From Isoetes taiwanensis (Eukaryota; Streptophyta; Lycopodiopsida; Isoetales; Isoetaceae), in the NCBI GenBank assembly GCA_021234155.1, contig JAJEKV010000006.1, forward strand, positions 5,119,727 to 5,183,726: a stretch of DNA of 64,000 bases, written 5' to 3'. This document shows, in pieces, positions 10,519 through 21,963 of the stretch. The notes beneath the pieces were generated by a model. That model was not told where the DNA came from. It saw only the letters and a program-made list of their open reading frames with translations, and did not search any database. Every line of letters begins with the position of its first letter. Positions within the stretch are counted from its first letter, which is position 1. The translations under genes were made by a program, and so were the position numbers.

Positions 10519-11261
10519 TAGTGGTTGCAGAAGTGATCTTGTGCTATCAATTTCATATCATTAACACTGCTTGTAAGGTATTGAAGCTCAGAATGTTTCA
10601 GTTTCTAATCTACACATTTTGCAGGTAGACAACTACTGAACACTTTTTTGGCTTCTTTGTCATCTTCATTTTCTTCAATAGACCAGCTCGATGTAGATTT
10701 CTAAGGGAAACATTCAAACAACGTAGCTGAAAAAATGACAAACATATGCAACCCAAATGAATTTGCCAAGAAGGGAAATTGCATTCCAGAAAGAAGTAAG
10801 ATTTGTTCAAAATAACAGGTCCAGAACTACCCTTATCTGGCAGATTCATTAAAGCAAATGAGACCTTGTTGATTTGCCAAGAAAATGCAGTCAAATCCAT
10901 CCAGATGTAGAACCATGCTGAAGTATGACTTTCTCTTCTCCCGGCATACACTTTTGGTGGGTTTTCTGATTCTTGTGGGAAAAATTGATATGTTTTACCA
11001 TTGTAGTAGAATCGCCATACTTCAACAGCACAGGAAAATCTTATTTTTGCCACTAGTCAGCTAATGTACTATTTCCTGCAGCTTCTGACTGTCCAATGTT
11101 TGGTGAGACTTGCAGTGTTTTTGTTTGATGACATAGCGTCTCGGTAAATTTTGTCAGGCTGGAGACCTCTATCTTCAAGAAAGCTTAGAAGCTGCAGAAC
11201 GAATGCTACATTGAAATGCCCCAATGAAGTCGATATGAGTTTTCACAAAGCTATAAGCCAA

Positions 11262-11361
11262 ACCTTCGTTTGGTCGCAATTGTTCCCACAATGCCCATGC
11301 TTGGAAGTCATACCTTCGTTTGGTAGCAATTGTTCCCACAATGCCGACGCTTGAAAGTCAT
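11262..11361 (+). repeat. 50-bp tandem duplication (2 copies)
   Basis: Units at 11262-11311 and 11312-11361 begin ACCTTCGTTTGGT and end GAAGTCAT, differing at a few bases. Confidence 0.85.
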
Positions 11362-11715
11362 ACCATCCCTATGCCTCAACCCTGCCCTTCTGCTAGTTAT
11401 ATGCTTTTATTATGGTTTTACTATGGAGGTATTTGTGTGGATGTAGGAATATATTTCTAGAGTGCATTCTTTCTTAACTGTCGATTTATGAGGAAAACAA
11501 TTGTGTGGTCATGATTTAGGTTCGTCTGCGTGTGATTTTCAACCCTAAATTTTCAAAGTGTTTCATGAAGATGTAGATAAAATTTTTTAGGGTCGGTCCT
11601 AAACGTATTCCTTGGTTGCACAACTGAATTCGTTCTGGGATAGAAAATCTCAGCACCTCCAACCCGTTTGGAAGTCGACGAATCACCCTCCTCTGGTTTC
11701 ATTCCAGCTAAATGT

Positions 11716-11922
11716 TTACTTAAGCATGTATTTATGGTTCAGGATTTTTGTTTTTGCTGATTTTATGCAGTAGAAATGGGTCCATCTAGGTATTGTAGTC
11801 TCATCTGACCCATCCATCGCAGAAGAAATATGTCGCAAAATAAGTTTCAGACATTTATGTTCCTTTACTTTATTTTAGGCAGCAAATACTTTATTGATTC
11901 TTATGCTTCTTTCTGCATCTAG
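11716..11922 (+). repeat. About 207-bp direct repeat, copy 1
   Basis: Nearly identical to 12908-13114, offset 1,192 bp (TTACTTAAGCATGTATTTAT at the start, TTCTTTCTGC at the end), with about a dozen substitutions. Copy 2 ends just before an exon-like segment, so copy 1 may be a duplicated piece of intron. Confidence 0.85.
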
Positions 11923-12907
11923 AGTTCATCCTCTACTGAGCCTAGAATCATGGTCTGACATAAACGAGCAAGCCTGAAATACTCTGGCATTCGATCTTGA
12001 AGAAACTGGCTATTACTCAAGAACATCCAAATCTGGGAAAACTGGCAAATCTCAAGTGGGTTTAATTCAATCTCTATGTGAAGTTTGGAGTTTTGACAAA
12101 TCATATGAAGCTTGGAGTTGGAGCTTTCGCTAGAGCAAAGCTTTCTCGCTGGGCAGAGCTTGAAGCCGAGATTTGAGGGCATCGTTTGAACTTGGAGCGG
12201 TTCAATGTGAATGGTGCGAAAGGTAAAAAGGTAAATCCATGGCTTTTAGAATGGTTTTTGCTCTGAAAAGTCATTTAAAAATATTAGGGTCGGAATGGTC
12301 GATTTTGCCCAAAACTTTTTTTTTTCCCTACTTTCATTTTGCTACTCTTTCCTGTAGGCATTGGTGGCCTCTGTTACCCCAAAGAACAGAAGAACCCTGG
12401 CTCGAAAATGTAGCCAATCCGCTGCCTTAGATCGCCCTATAATATCCCAATGTATTTTTATGGGTTAGGTGAAGTTTTAGGATCATAATATTTGATGGAT
12501 GGAGCTGCAGATAGTTGTGGTGACACAGGCAAACCTGCAGAATTGGAGCAAAGCTGGGCAATCCGCCCTGCATACTGCCTGGCACTTTGACAGATCTATA
12601 TGTGTTGCACAAACCATTCATCCCCTTTTTGTGTTGTTGATTTTGATCGATTTGTGCCTTGCTATTTTAACCCGTTTGTTTGGCCTTCAATCTTCATTTA
12701 CACCTTTCTATTCTATCTTGAGCATTCCTTGCATTTTGATCCTATGACCTCTGCCCATTGCTGGACCTGACCACAGTTCAAAATCTATTTTAAGACTAGA
12801 TTCTTGATACTTTAAAAAATGTTCCATTTACTTGCAGAAAGAATGGCGCATGGATTGTAGATTCCCCCGCAGATATTATGACAATGAGATTGAACAACAG
12901 CTGGTTC

Positions 12908-13114
12908 TTACTTAAGCATGTATTTATGGTTCAGGATTTTTGTTTCTGCGGGTTTTATGCGGTAGAAATGGGTCCATCTAGGTATTGTAGCCTCATCTGA
13001 CCCATCCATTGCAGAAGAAATATGTCACAGAATAAGTTTCAGACATTTATGTTCCTTTGCTTTATTTTAGGCAGCAAATACTTTCTTGATTCTTATGCTT
13101 CTTTCTGCGTCTAA
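12908..13114 (+). repeat. About 207-bp direct repeat, copy 2
   Basis: Second copy of the repeat at 11716-11922; it lies immediately 5' of the acceptor-like TTTTGCAG before 13134. Confidence 0.85.
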
Positions 13115-13133
13115 GAGTTTTTGGAATTTTGCA

Positions 13134-13512
13134 GATGGACAGAGCTTCTATTCCTGGGACGTTATTGAGCACCTGAAAGAGCTACTACAAAGGTTTAAAG
13201 ATCTTCATAATGAGCTAGAATAGAATCTCTGCCTGATAGCCCTTCTGCAACACCCAATGTTAGGCATGTTCAACATATTAAAGACGAGTGCACATCTGAT
13301 CCTGAGCCTCCAAGGGTGCCAGAGGTCACAGGCCCAAAACATAATCTGTCTCATTTTCTCAAACGCAGGCTAAGGAACGGGCTAAAGATAACCAGCTTTA
13401 GAAAGGTCCAATTATGCAAAGCAAGATCTGTTGATCGAAGATGATCCAAGCGGATGCCTCTCTTATTCACAAGCATTCGGAAGTACGCTTTACTGTAAAG
13501 GCACTCTTGCAA
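13134..13512 (+). pseudogene. Exon-like coding segment(s), unknown, frame-broken
   Basis: After TTTTGCAG the frame reads DGQSFYSWDVIEHLKELL and QRFKDLHNELE, then stops. A second frame reads ESLPDSPSATPNVRHVQHIK and continues to VDRR. A third reads MIQADASLIHKHSEVRF and ends at a donor-like AGAAG|GTGAGG at 13512. Three consecutive coherent frames in 380 bp suggest a decayed or mis-assembled exon, possibly the 3' part of the gene starting at 9061. No family is recognised. Confidence 0.35.
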
Positions 13513-13687
13513 GAAGGTGAGGCTTCTTGACTTTTTTTTTTTTTTTTTTTTTTTAAGGCAAGATATTCTTGACTTTTGCTTCTCCCTTGGTTCAATTTTT
13601 TCTTGGTCCTCTATGAAATTTAAAATATTGTATTAAGTACTTTTTATTCTATAAATACAAAACTCTCTTCCTTTAAAAAAAAAATTG

Positions 13688-13773
13688 CTTTGCCAATTTT
13701 TGTAAGGGTTTTGGATTGTTTGGTTGTAGCCTTTGCCAATTTTTGTAAGGGTTTTGGATTGTTTGGTTGTAGG
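13688..13773 (+). repeat. 43-bp tandem duplication (2 copies)
   Basis: Units 13688-13730 and 13731-13773, both starting CTTTGCCAATTTTTGTAAGG. A poly(T) run of about 24 lies just upstream (13531-13553). Looser duplications follow at 13.80-13.90 and 13.95-14.00 kb. Confidence 0.85.
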
Positions 13774-14044
13774 TCTTAAGTTATACAGTCAAAGTCCCAC
13801 AAGCAAGGTGGCATTTTCGATAGGAAGCTTTTACTTCCTTTTGAGTCAAATTTCCCCAAGCAAGATACATTTTCCATAGGAAGCTTTTACTTCATTTTGA
13901 TTCTTGAAGCATAAGATGTCAAAATTCCCCTCTGGTATGACATTGCAGTTGATGTATACAACATAACATTCATCAGTGCAGTTGATGTATACAACAGAAC
14001 ATTTCTCTCAATCATCATTCTTACATCACAACACAAGGCTATGT

Positions 14045-14492
14045 TAACACACACCACCTATCTTTGCAGTGGCCTTTAACCAAGAATGAGAGAGAATAAG
14101 CTCTATCAAAGCCCTGAACAAGTGAGACTGATGAGTCAAGCCATACAACTCTACTTTGGGTGATCGTTGTTCTCTATGGCATACAGTGCTTTCCAGCCCC
14201 TTGTCACGCGTAGTGGAATGGAAGTGTCCCAGTATGTGGTAGAAAGAAACTCCACTCCTAAATATTTGTAGATGGTGCCACCTCCACATTTTGACACCGA
14301 TAAGTGAATGAGGGAGGCATTGGCTGGCACGACGATGAGAAGAGCAGCACCTTGGTCTTGGTCAAGTTAGCCCGCATGCCAGTGGACCAAAAAAAATTAT
14401 CCAGGACATCCAAATGGCACTGCATGCCCTCTGGAGTGCAGTGTAAGGGGTCCACATCGTCGACATATATGAGCTGCCTAATTCAAAAAGCC
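14045..14492 (-). pseudogene. LINE reverse transcriptase, palm motif C and thumb (3' half)
   Basis: The minus strand from about 14490 reads RQLIYVDDVDPLHCTPEG (catalytic YVDD), then QCHLDVLDNFFWSTGMRANL, LTKTKVLLF, and after a small break YKYLGVEF...RVTRGWKALYAIEN. This is the RT block from motif C to the thumb. Stops and shifts are present. It is joined head-on to the plus-strand N-half on its right. Confidence 0.72.
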
Positions 14493-14504
14493 AGGCAATA
14501 CTTA

Positions 14505-14750
14505 TATGCTGTTTTGTTGACTTTTAAAGGCTTTTGATTGACACAGTGCCTCGAGACAAGTTGTGGGACAGATTGACATAGTTGGAGGCCCCTATGAATT
14601 TTCTTAATGCCATATACAGGTTGTATGAGTCAATGTTCAAGCTAAGTGATACTGCCGAGACTCATCATCAGTAATATTGGAGCCTGTTGGGGATGCCCAC
14701 TGTCTCCCATGTTGTTTGGCCGATATATTGATCAGTTGGAAGGTAGAGCT
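14505..14750 (+). pseudogene. LINE reverse transcriptase, motif A-B part (inverted 5' segment)
   Basis: The plus strand reads CFVDF, LIDTVPRDKLWDRL, NAIYRLYESMFKLS, then MPTVSHVVW and a degenerate IDQLEG. These are the N-half motifs that should precede the YVDD block, but in opposite orientation. The start of this block abuts the YVDD block and its end points away, which is the layout produced by twin priming (5' inversion) of a minus-strand LINE. Confidence 0.65.
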
Positions 14751-15440
14751 CCGAAGCAACACATGCCATGGATTTCAAAATGCAAACCAAACAAAAATGC
14801 AATGTGATTGCAATTATTTCACAATGTCAGTTGTCAACTATTTCTTTCTCTAGTGCTCCAATTTTTTTAGGCATCCTGGACCCACCAATGATCCATTATT
14901 CACTTTGGCCATTGATTTTAACATTTTAGCCATTGGCTTGAAGTTTTGGTCATTGACCCCAACATTTTTACTTTAACTTGTCAAAAAGCCTTCTTTATAG
15001 CTTCTCCTCTACCATTTAAATTGGGCGGTTGCCCAATTTAGAGTGCAAAAGTTCTGAAAGCCTTCTCCAAGATATCACATAGAGTAATGAGGAATGAGTG
15101 GCATATAAGTAAGAAGAAGACCATTACCATGTTGGTCGGGATTCCTAGGCCACTTCCCACTGCGGGTCGGGTACTAGGGGCCTTCTGCCTCATCATTCAG
15201 GTCAACAATTCCATCGAATAATAATGTCGAAGCACTATTACGCTATGCTTGGTGTATTGCCATTCAAATTGGGCGGGTGCTTAATTTAAGAGGTCAGAAG
15301 TCCTAAAAGTCTTTCCCAAAGCCCATCCTCTACCCTAAGCAATAGCAACTCTTGTGGCCCCCTCCCAAGTGCCAAGGACATGCAAAACTGATGGGGATGG
15401 TCATCAAACCCCAGACCAGACCAAATTCTAGTCACTAGCT
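14751..15440. other. Intergenic, no gene seen
   Basis: No supported ORF; two short similar blocks (GCCCAATTTAGAGTGCAAAA at 15.03 kb and a related one at 15.28 kb) hint at an old duplication. Confidence 0.35.
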
Positions 15441-15441
15441 G

Positions 15442-16740
15442 ATGGCACCTTACCCTTCAGGCTCCTCTTGGTGGAATACATGGACAGCTAACCTCAAAAA
15501 TGGCACAGACAAGACAGTAAAGCAAGATAGATGCCTCTATTATGAGAAAAGAGATGCACCCAAAGGCTTAGTCAACAAAGTTGGTTCCAGACGGGCTGCC
15601 TCTTCTCAAGCCATTCGTGCATACCGGATCCAGCACATGTGATGAACTAAAAAAAAATCCAGGCAATGGTTGAGGGTAACACTACTAGGATTGCAGGCCT
15701 AGCATAAAGATACCATCCTCGGCGTTCCAATTGCTCAAAAAACAACTAGCTATAGAGAAACAGCACGTTATAGGCATTGTGGCGCGCATTCAACAGCTTT
15801 AGGATAGTCTCCGCTTAGGAAAGTTTGAAAGGCAGCAGGATAAGTTGGATCCTATCCACTAGCATGGCCACCATAACGAGCAATGGGGAACAGTTTGAGC
15901 ACGAGATGAACGTAGCTATCTCCTGCCTTCAATCAAAATCTGAGGAGATCACCACCATTCAATGGACTGTCCATGCAGCCACCGACAAAATTCAGTGCAG
16001 CTTTAGACTCTTCAAGACAGGGCCAACATTCTCGAGAGAACCTCATCAGCATGGGACATTGCAATTACCTCTAAGCTATAGAGGTTGAAGTATAGCTCCG
16101 TTATACGGGATCTGGATATGCAAAAGCTATGGGTAGTAGTTACTTAATAGGATAAAGGCCTCCATGCAAATGCTCATGAGCAATTGCAGCATTGTACATG
16201 TGAATTAGCCAGACAGAAATTACTCAAATAAGTACTGAGCTCTCAAATTTAAGGGGAGGGAGGGGGGAGGCTACTCCATATGCTACGACTACCGCGCATG
16301 TTCAAATGCCCAAATGACACGAACCTAGGCAGGCCAGTGTCATCTCATCCCCAGCACAGACAACAACCTGCACCTCATAGACAGTAGCCAGGACCTACCG
16401 AGACGGCCAACATTGCCCGAGCATCTGAGAACAATGAGGACAAAGACGTAAGAGCCACAATGTGGTGGTCTATGGCCTCGCTGAGGAACCAGGGGAGAAC
16501 CTTATTGGATGGCTCCAAATTCTGGTTCTCTGCCATATGATATCTCATACTCCCGTGCACATTGCTAGGGCTACCTTCATGGTGTTCATAATGTACTGAT
16601 GAGAAAAGCTATATTATGTCAAGGCAAGCATTTGACTTCACTTTACATTGACCATCACCTCATTTCGATGCAACAGGAAACCGGTATGCAAGAGTTGCCC
16701 CAAACTAGAAACATTTTTCATGTAGGAGGTTTCGAGGGAG
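15442..16740 (+). pseudogene. Decayed LINE ORF1 (coiled coil + RRM-like end)
   Basis: The plus strand carries a charged helical region at 15.78-16.2 kb (EQFEHEMNVAISCLQSKSEE and following). At 16,455-16,560 comes HNVVVYGLAEEPGENL, the entry of the ORF1p RRM-like domain. At 16.62-16.70 kb a shifted frame gives LYIDHHLISMQQETGMQEL, which matches the usual ORF1p end (IDDDLTxxQQ). Many stops and shifts interrupt it. It is followed in sense by an endonuclease remnant, so this is one old plus-strand LINE. Confidence 0.6.
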
Positions 16741-16762
16741 GGGGGCACTGATCCAAGGCAAG

Positions 16763-18110
16763 ATGTGGGTCTTTGGCCCACAAATGCTGAGGTCACAGAT
16801 GTGCCACACTAGTCTGCTACAAGCCTTCGGGATCCCGATATCTGCTGCAAAGGCTGTTGCAATTGCTGCTGTTGCTGCCCTAGCGAGTTCTGAATCTGAT
16901 GTCGTTCCTGCTGCCCCTATTGCGGCTTCTACCCCATCAGCTCCTGTTGCTTCATCTACATCTGCTCCTGCACCACGTGTTGTTATCCTGCACGAGTCTC
17001 AATCTATATCTGCTGTCCATACAATACATATATTCTCTTGGAACTATATGGGCTTCTCTGGCAAAAATAGTCTCAACTCCATGGCTGTGGATATCGATTT
17101 CATCTCCTTATGGAGAAATGGAAGCATGCAAACCACATGCGACCAGATCTGGGGGGCTATCAATACTACTCATTATTGTGACGATCCCTACTCATATACG
17201 ATGGCCCGCACGTATAGAACGGGAGTTCATCCCTCCTGTCAGCGCAAGCCTGCTAACATGAGGCCGTCTACCTATCATCGGACTCTTCATGGTGAGCAAG
17301 AACCTTAAGGGGAAGAATAGACGTGTCATTCGTCTCGTCTCCCTCGGGATCTACCTAGCTACAGAAGCGCATAAAGCGTAAGCACATGGCATCACATAGA
17401 ATACATATATCCACCTCGAAGGATGGTTCACCATAACATAACATCTGAAACAACAACATCAGTAGCATCAACAAAAAGAGAAAATCTTATCCAAGGCGAC
17501 TGATTGGGATCTCCAGAAGTCAATGCAGATAGAATTCATAACAATGGATTTGGCTGACATAGAACATGGTCTTGGGTAGTCCACTCCATCCGCCCCTCCT
17601 GTGCATACTTTGCGGATAGTCTGATAAGTATTGGGGATCTAATCCTGGGTTGCATCTCCCAGTCCCGATGAGGCAGGAGGGAATCACTCCCCTCTAGAAG
17701 GTCCATGCCAACTACAGGCGAGCTAGAGAGCCACTGCTCGTCTACGGCTTGAACCCCACCAAGGCGACAGATCACCTAGGAGATGTCGAGCCCATACCTT
17801 GCCCATACTCAGTGGCAAGCTATTAAGCCTAGCCCACAACGTTCCCTAGCCATCGCTATGCACCAGAGGGATCAACTGTAGCCAGACAAGCCTTCCTTGT
17901 CAGTCGGTCTAACTCTGCCACCCACAGCCAGGGGGCTCCTATGCACAGGCCGCATTAATTGGGAATTAATGAGGCTATCTAGGTACATCATCTATGAAAA
18001 CTCTGGGTCTCTACCCCCCTTCCCAATACACAAGAGATGCACATAGAGGGGTGCAAAATCAGTACTGGGTAGCAGAAATCACCATCTAGACGCCGCTTAT
18101 ATGTGCTTAA
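16763..18110 (+). pseudogene. Decayed LINE ORF2 endonuclease
   Basis: The frame at 16763-17308 begins with an Ala/Pro/Ser-rich stretch. It then reads IHIFSWNYMGFSGKNSLN and MAVDIDFISL, the first strand-helix of an APE endonuclease (SWNxxG...). Later scraps at 17.93-18.05 kb (RGLLCTGRINWELM, KRCT, RGAKSVLGS) resemble its C-terminal half. The catalytic GDFN and SDH motifs are not identifiable. The minus-strand frame at 17775-17536 is probably a shadow. Confidence 0.5.
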
Positions 18111-18218
18111 AATTGGTGTGTTTTAAACACGACGTGCGTGATTGACGTGCTGAGAGATAGGGTGTGCATCTGTCAAATGACAGGCTGAGAGAATCATTAC
18201 CTTGATGGTGTCGGAATT

Positions 18219-21200
18219 ATGAACGCAGTAAGCCCGCCATATTGGTGGATGGTGGGCTTGCCCATCTTGAATTTAAGGAAAATGAAGGGGTTATTGCTTT
18301 CAACGAATTGCCTAAACCGAAATCCAACAATATGCCCTCACAAATTTGAAGATATACAGAAATCCAAAAGAGATAGATCAAATTCCTCTCCCCGTACAAT
18401 TTATAGAGCCCTTGATGCAGCACAGAAGAGAGATTGCAGGCAGAGATTGTTCGCAAAGAATGAAGCAATGAAGAGGTAAAATTTCACCTTCAAAGGAGAA
18501 TAAGAAATTGAGACTAAGTGACCGCAGAATAAAAGAAATTTCAGGTGAAATCTTTGAAGTCTTCAATCAAATTACTAAAATGTTCATGACAATGACAAAG
18601 GGCATATCCTTGACAGTCTTCTTTGGAAGGCAAGAGACTTACCAATTGCTTCTATGAAGAAATCTAAGTAGGCAACTGTGGACGAGCAAATGGTAAAGAA
18701 TTTGAAACAATGCAGGAACATAAGTATAAGAGGAATTATGACATGCTTCGTGCAAGAAAGTCCACCCTGGTAATGGCAGCAACAGGCACAAATGGTACCA
18801 AACCCATGAACCAAACAGAAGTGGTCAGATTGCTCAACATCTCAAAGAAAACAATTTCAAATGCTTTTCAAATGCAAGCTAACATAGGGGAAGGACCTTG
18901 GTCAATGTTCAGGAGGAGGAAGCGGATGGATAGCATATTAGATTACAATAGAGAAGCTGTTATCAAGTTCTGGACAGAGAATAGAACAGTTTCTCTATAC
19001 AGGAAAGACGTGAGGAGGTATGTATCAGAGACAGGAATAAAGATGGAACATCCAATTCACTTTCTTGAAGTCGAACAAGTAAGTATTCATCCTATATTCT
19101 AGATTCATTATATGTAGCAATTATTTGGAATTTATATGACTTCCCTGCAGTCGCAATTCTACCTCAGGCTTATAGAGGAGAATCCTGATATCAAATTTGA
19201 ATTGCAGACTTTTGAGAGGTTGAAACCGAGTTTTGTAAAGAGGATCCACGAAAGGTACATGTTGTTGCCTCTATCACTTGAAATTTGAATACATCATGCA
19301 GGGGTTGAACATCATGAGAAAATCGGATGGAGTTCATGACAATTGCAACTGCCATTGTGACATTTGTGGCCTTGGCCCAAAATGTGCAGCCAAGAACATA
19401 CAATCAAGTGAACCGATGATTTATAGAGACAAGTGGTCTGCAGCAAAGGTGATGATGAAGAGTGTAAAAAATGTGGGTTGGATAGAATTAAGAAATGTCC
19501 ACAGGAAATGGATGGCACAGGTTCATTACTATAGTTACTTGGAAGACATTTGAAAAGCAACCTATGGACTAGGACAGAGAATTCAGGGATGCAAGAAAGG
19601 TTTTGAGGTACAAACCTGTCTTAAGATTAATACAGAAAGAGAAGTCCCCGGGGGATTCACCTTTGATAAGCGTATAACCCATGAGAGTTCAACGGAGGGG
19701 TGTTTTTTGGACCATTTGCTTACGTATACTTAGGGGTTATGGGTGTTTTTAGGCATAATTTGGAGCAATATCTATACACAGAGGGTCAAATTGCCTTTTA
19801 AAATTGCGTATACAAGGGGAGTTTTTTGCTACCCTCCGAACGCAGATGCCATACCCCCATTATGTATAAGTGCACCCCCCGGGGAGAAGTCCCAGAGAGT
19901 TTCAAGGGGATGTGAAGAAGGTAATATCAGATTTTGTTCCACACAATTACACAGCACATTGGCAGACCAATCAGTTTAAACAGTGGGTGTCATCATATCC
20001 AGAAGATGCAATTGTATCTGTTATTGACTTTGCAGAAAATTATAGCATCAAGATCTAGAATGAGCCCCAGTCAATGCACTGGCACACAGACCAAGTTTCT
20101 ATACTTGTTCACGTAACATGTAGACATGACAAGAGTGATGATATTCATGTTCCTGTGCAGATAGAAGAAGATTGTCCAAAGAAGAAAAAAAGAATACAAG
20201 ATTGGAGTAGATCAGGTATAGACTCAACAGTGGTAGAAAGATTATAAAGAGACTCACTTTTACATTTCTAATGATAAAGTGCATGACTCATTGTTTGTGG
20301 AGCACCGCCTACAAAAGCATGCTGGATGGCTTAAGGAACAGGGAATAGAATATGAGAAGCATTGGATATGGAGTGATGACTGCTCATCATAATTCAGGTC
20401 AGCAAAACTTATTTTTTTCTTAGGCAGGTATTACACAATGAATGACAAGAGAGTGATGTGGAACTACTTTGCCACTGCTCATGGTAAAAATGAATATGAC
20501 GGCGCAGGTGTTGTTATCAAAAGGCTGCTAAGCAAAGAACAACTCAAATACAATAGTGCACAACTGAGACATGCCAAAGATATTGTAAAGTTTCTGTGTA
20601 TATATTTCAGCAGTCTACCAGTTGATGAAACAGATGAGATCAGAATGCTTTTGTAATTAATAAATAAATCCATTATTTAGAATATACAAAGATTAAATTC
20701 TTTACCTAAGCATGCATATGTTAATCTCTTGAGTTCCTAGGCTTAAGTAGATCCGACAGTCGGGATTGATGGGATCTTCATTTACCAAGAGGTTAACTGG
20801 CCAGGCCCGTCACATTTGATGGTAGCAGAAAATCTGTTACCGTTGGAACATCAGAAGCAAGTATTCTAGCCAAAGCTGGTTCTTGGTACAAAGACTAGTT
20901 GATCGATCTTTACATAGGGTAGGTCCTCAAGTGCTAATTGCTCTTTATTTGAGTCCATTGACTTGCATTAATTGCAGGTGCATGACTCAATTTATGGAGG
21001 CACATGAGGTGTGCACTTTCTATTATTTCTTCGATCCACTCTTCTACACAGTTTTGAATGGAAGAAGTAACAAAATAGTGGGATTCGTATCGGATATAGA
21101 TTTTGAAGTCTGTGAATATCGTTCATTCCTGCATGTCATGGTCATCACTGGACTATGTATCTCATTGCTGGTGTTGGGGCAAGATCTGAAATATGTGAGC

Positions 21201-21963
21201 CAACCATCTACTATTTTGACAGCATGGGCCTCTTTGCAGGGATAGAGCAGTGCAAAGGTTTGTAGTCGTGTCTTAATATTTGCCCAACAGATTATTTTTT
21301 GCATTAGGTTCAATCCCTTGCAAAAGATTTTTTTGGGAAATTGAACCTGCTGTAGTGGCAAACATGAAGGAATATGAAGTTGAAACACTTAAAGGTACAA
21401 AGAAGATTCGTTGTATCAAGCTTGTTTGCAGGAGTAGATCAAACAGGCTTGCTCATAGATGCCTCTCATATTTATGCTTGTTTTGTAAGAATCAGAACTG
21501 GGACTCCTGCATCAATGCAGGTAGATTTGGAAAGTGGGAGGTAACTGACTTAAAACCAGGAGTTGAAAAGAGAAAGAAGACTCTTGAAGAAGCCAATGAA
21601 TGGATCAGTAATTTGGTTGAGGTAGGTGACAATTTTGCAGTGAATGTTGAAGCAGACAATTCAGAGGGTGTGGATTTCCACATCCCCAAGCGCATAGAAC
21701 CCAAATCCACACTTGAGGATTCATAAAAAGATGGTTGGGGTCTTAAATTTAGAGTCAATGAGGTCATCTTGAGTGGACATTATTATCAATTCTTGGGGAA
21801 TTCTAAGTATATATTGCTTACTAAACAATCCGAAGCCTCCGTGCACAGCCACATGGTTAGATATCCTAAAATTGATATGGAGAAAATAGAAGGCACGGAC
21901 ATGTACAGAATTTCACAGGAGACCCATGAAAAAATTATGGCCAGTCTCCCAATAACCTTATGA
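18219..21963 (+). pseudogene. Transposase-like gene (HTH, CCC-x-YH, DFAENY, HGKxxxDGAG), decayed
   Basis: Order of parts: a basic start (18.2-18.5 kb); a helix-turn-helix MNQTEVVRLLNISKKTISNA at 18806; YRKDVRR and HPIHFLEVEQ at 19.0-19.08 kb. A 72-bp intron (19079-19150, GTAAGT...CTGCAG) leads into FERLKPSFVKR, then, one base out of frame, CCCLYHLKFEYIMQGLN at about 19,260 and a Cys cluster NCNCHCDICG. Next come HWQTNQFKQWVS and VIDFAENY at 20.0 kb, FYISNDKVHD, WSDDCSS*FRSAK, NYFATAHGKNEYDGAGVVIK at 20.48 kb, and to 21.96 kb a C-terminal domain (LCLFCKNQNWDSC, GHYYQFLGNSKYILL). The acidic DFAENY, SDDC and HGK segments look like a DDE-type core. I recall this order from uncharacterised transposon-derived proteins in animals and plants, without a family name. 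At least two stops and several frameshifts make it a pseudogene. Confidence 0.6.
19639..19891. mobile_element. 237-bp MITE with 14-bp TIRs and 8-bp target duplication
   Basis: GAGAAGTC occurs at 19639-19646 and again at 19884-19891. Between them (19647-19883) lies a segment starting CCCGGGGGATTCAC and ending GTGCACCCCCCGGG, which are inverted repeats with two mismatches in 14. It has no coding capacity and cuts the host pseudogene between KPVLRLIQKEKS and the DFAENY block. An 8-bp duplication is typical of hAT elements; the TIR start is not the usual hAT one, so the superfamily stays open. Confidence 0.75.

Larger units (their letters stand above)
9682..13130. other. Non-coding stretch with repeats and a PPR scrap
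   Basis: Either intergenic or a long intron/3' region of the 9-kb gene. It holds the short PPR-like remnant and the repeats listed separately. The 147-codon minus-strand frame at 11053-10610 has no recognisable motif and is not called. Confidence 0.4.

Noticed and set aside
10610-11053. 147-codon minus-strand ORF
   Set aside because: No domain, no splice signals, composition like the surrounding non-coding DNA.
17536-17775. Minus-strand ORF in the LINE endonuclease remnant
   Set aside because: Opposite to the plus-strand LINE order and without endonuclease motifs.
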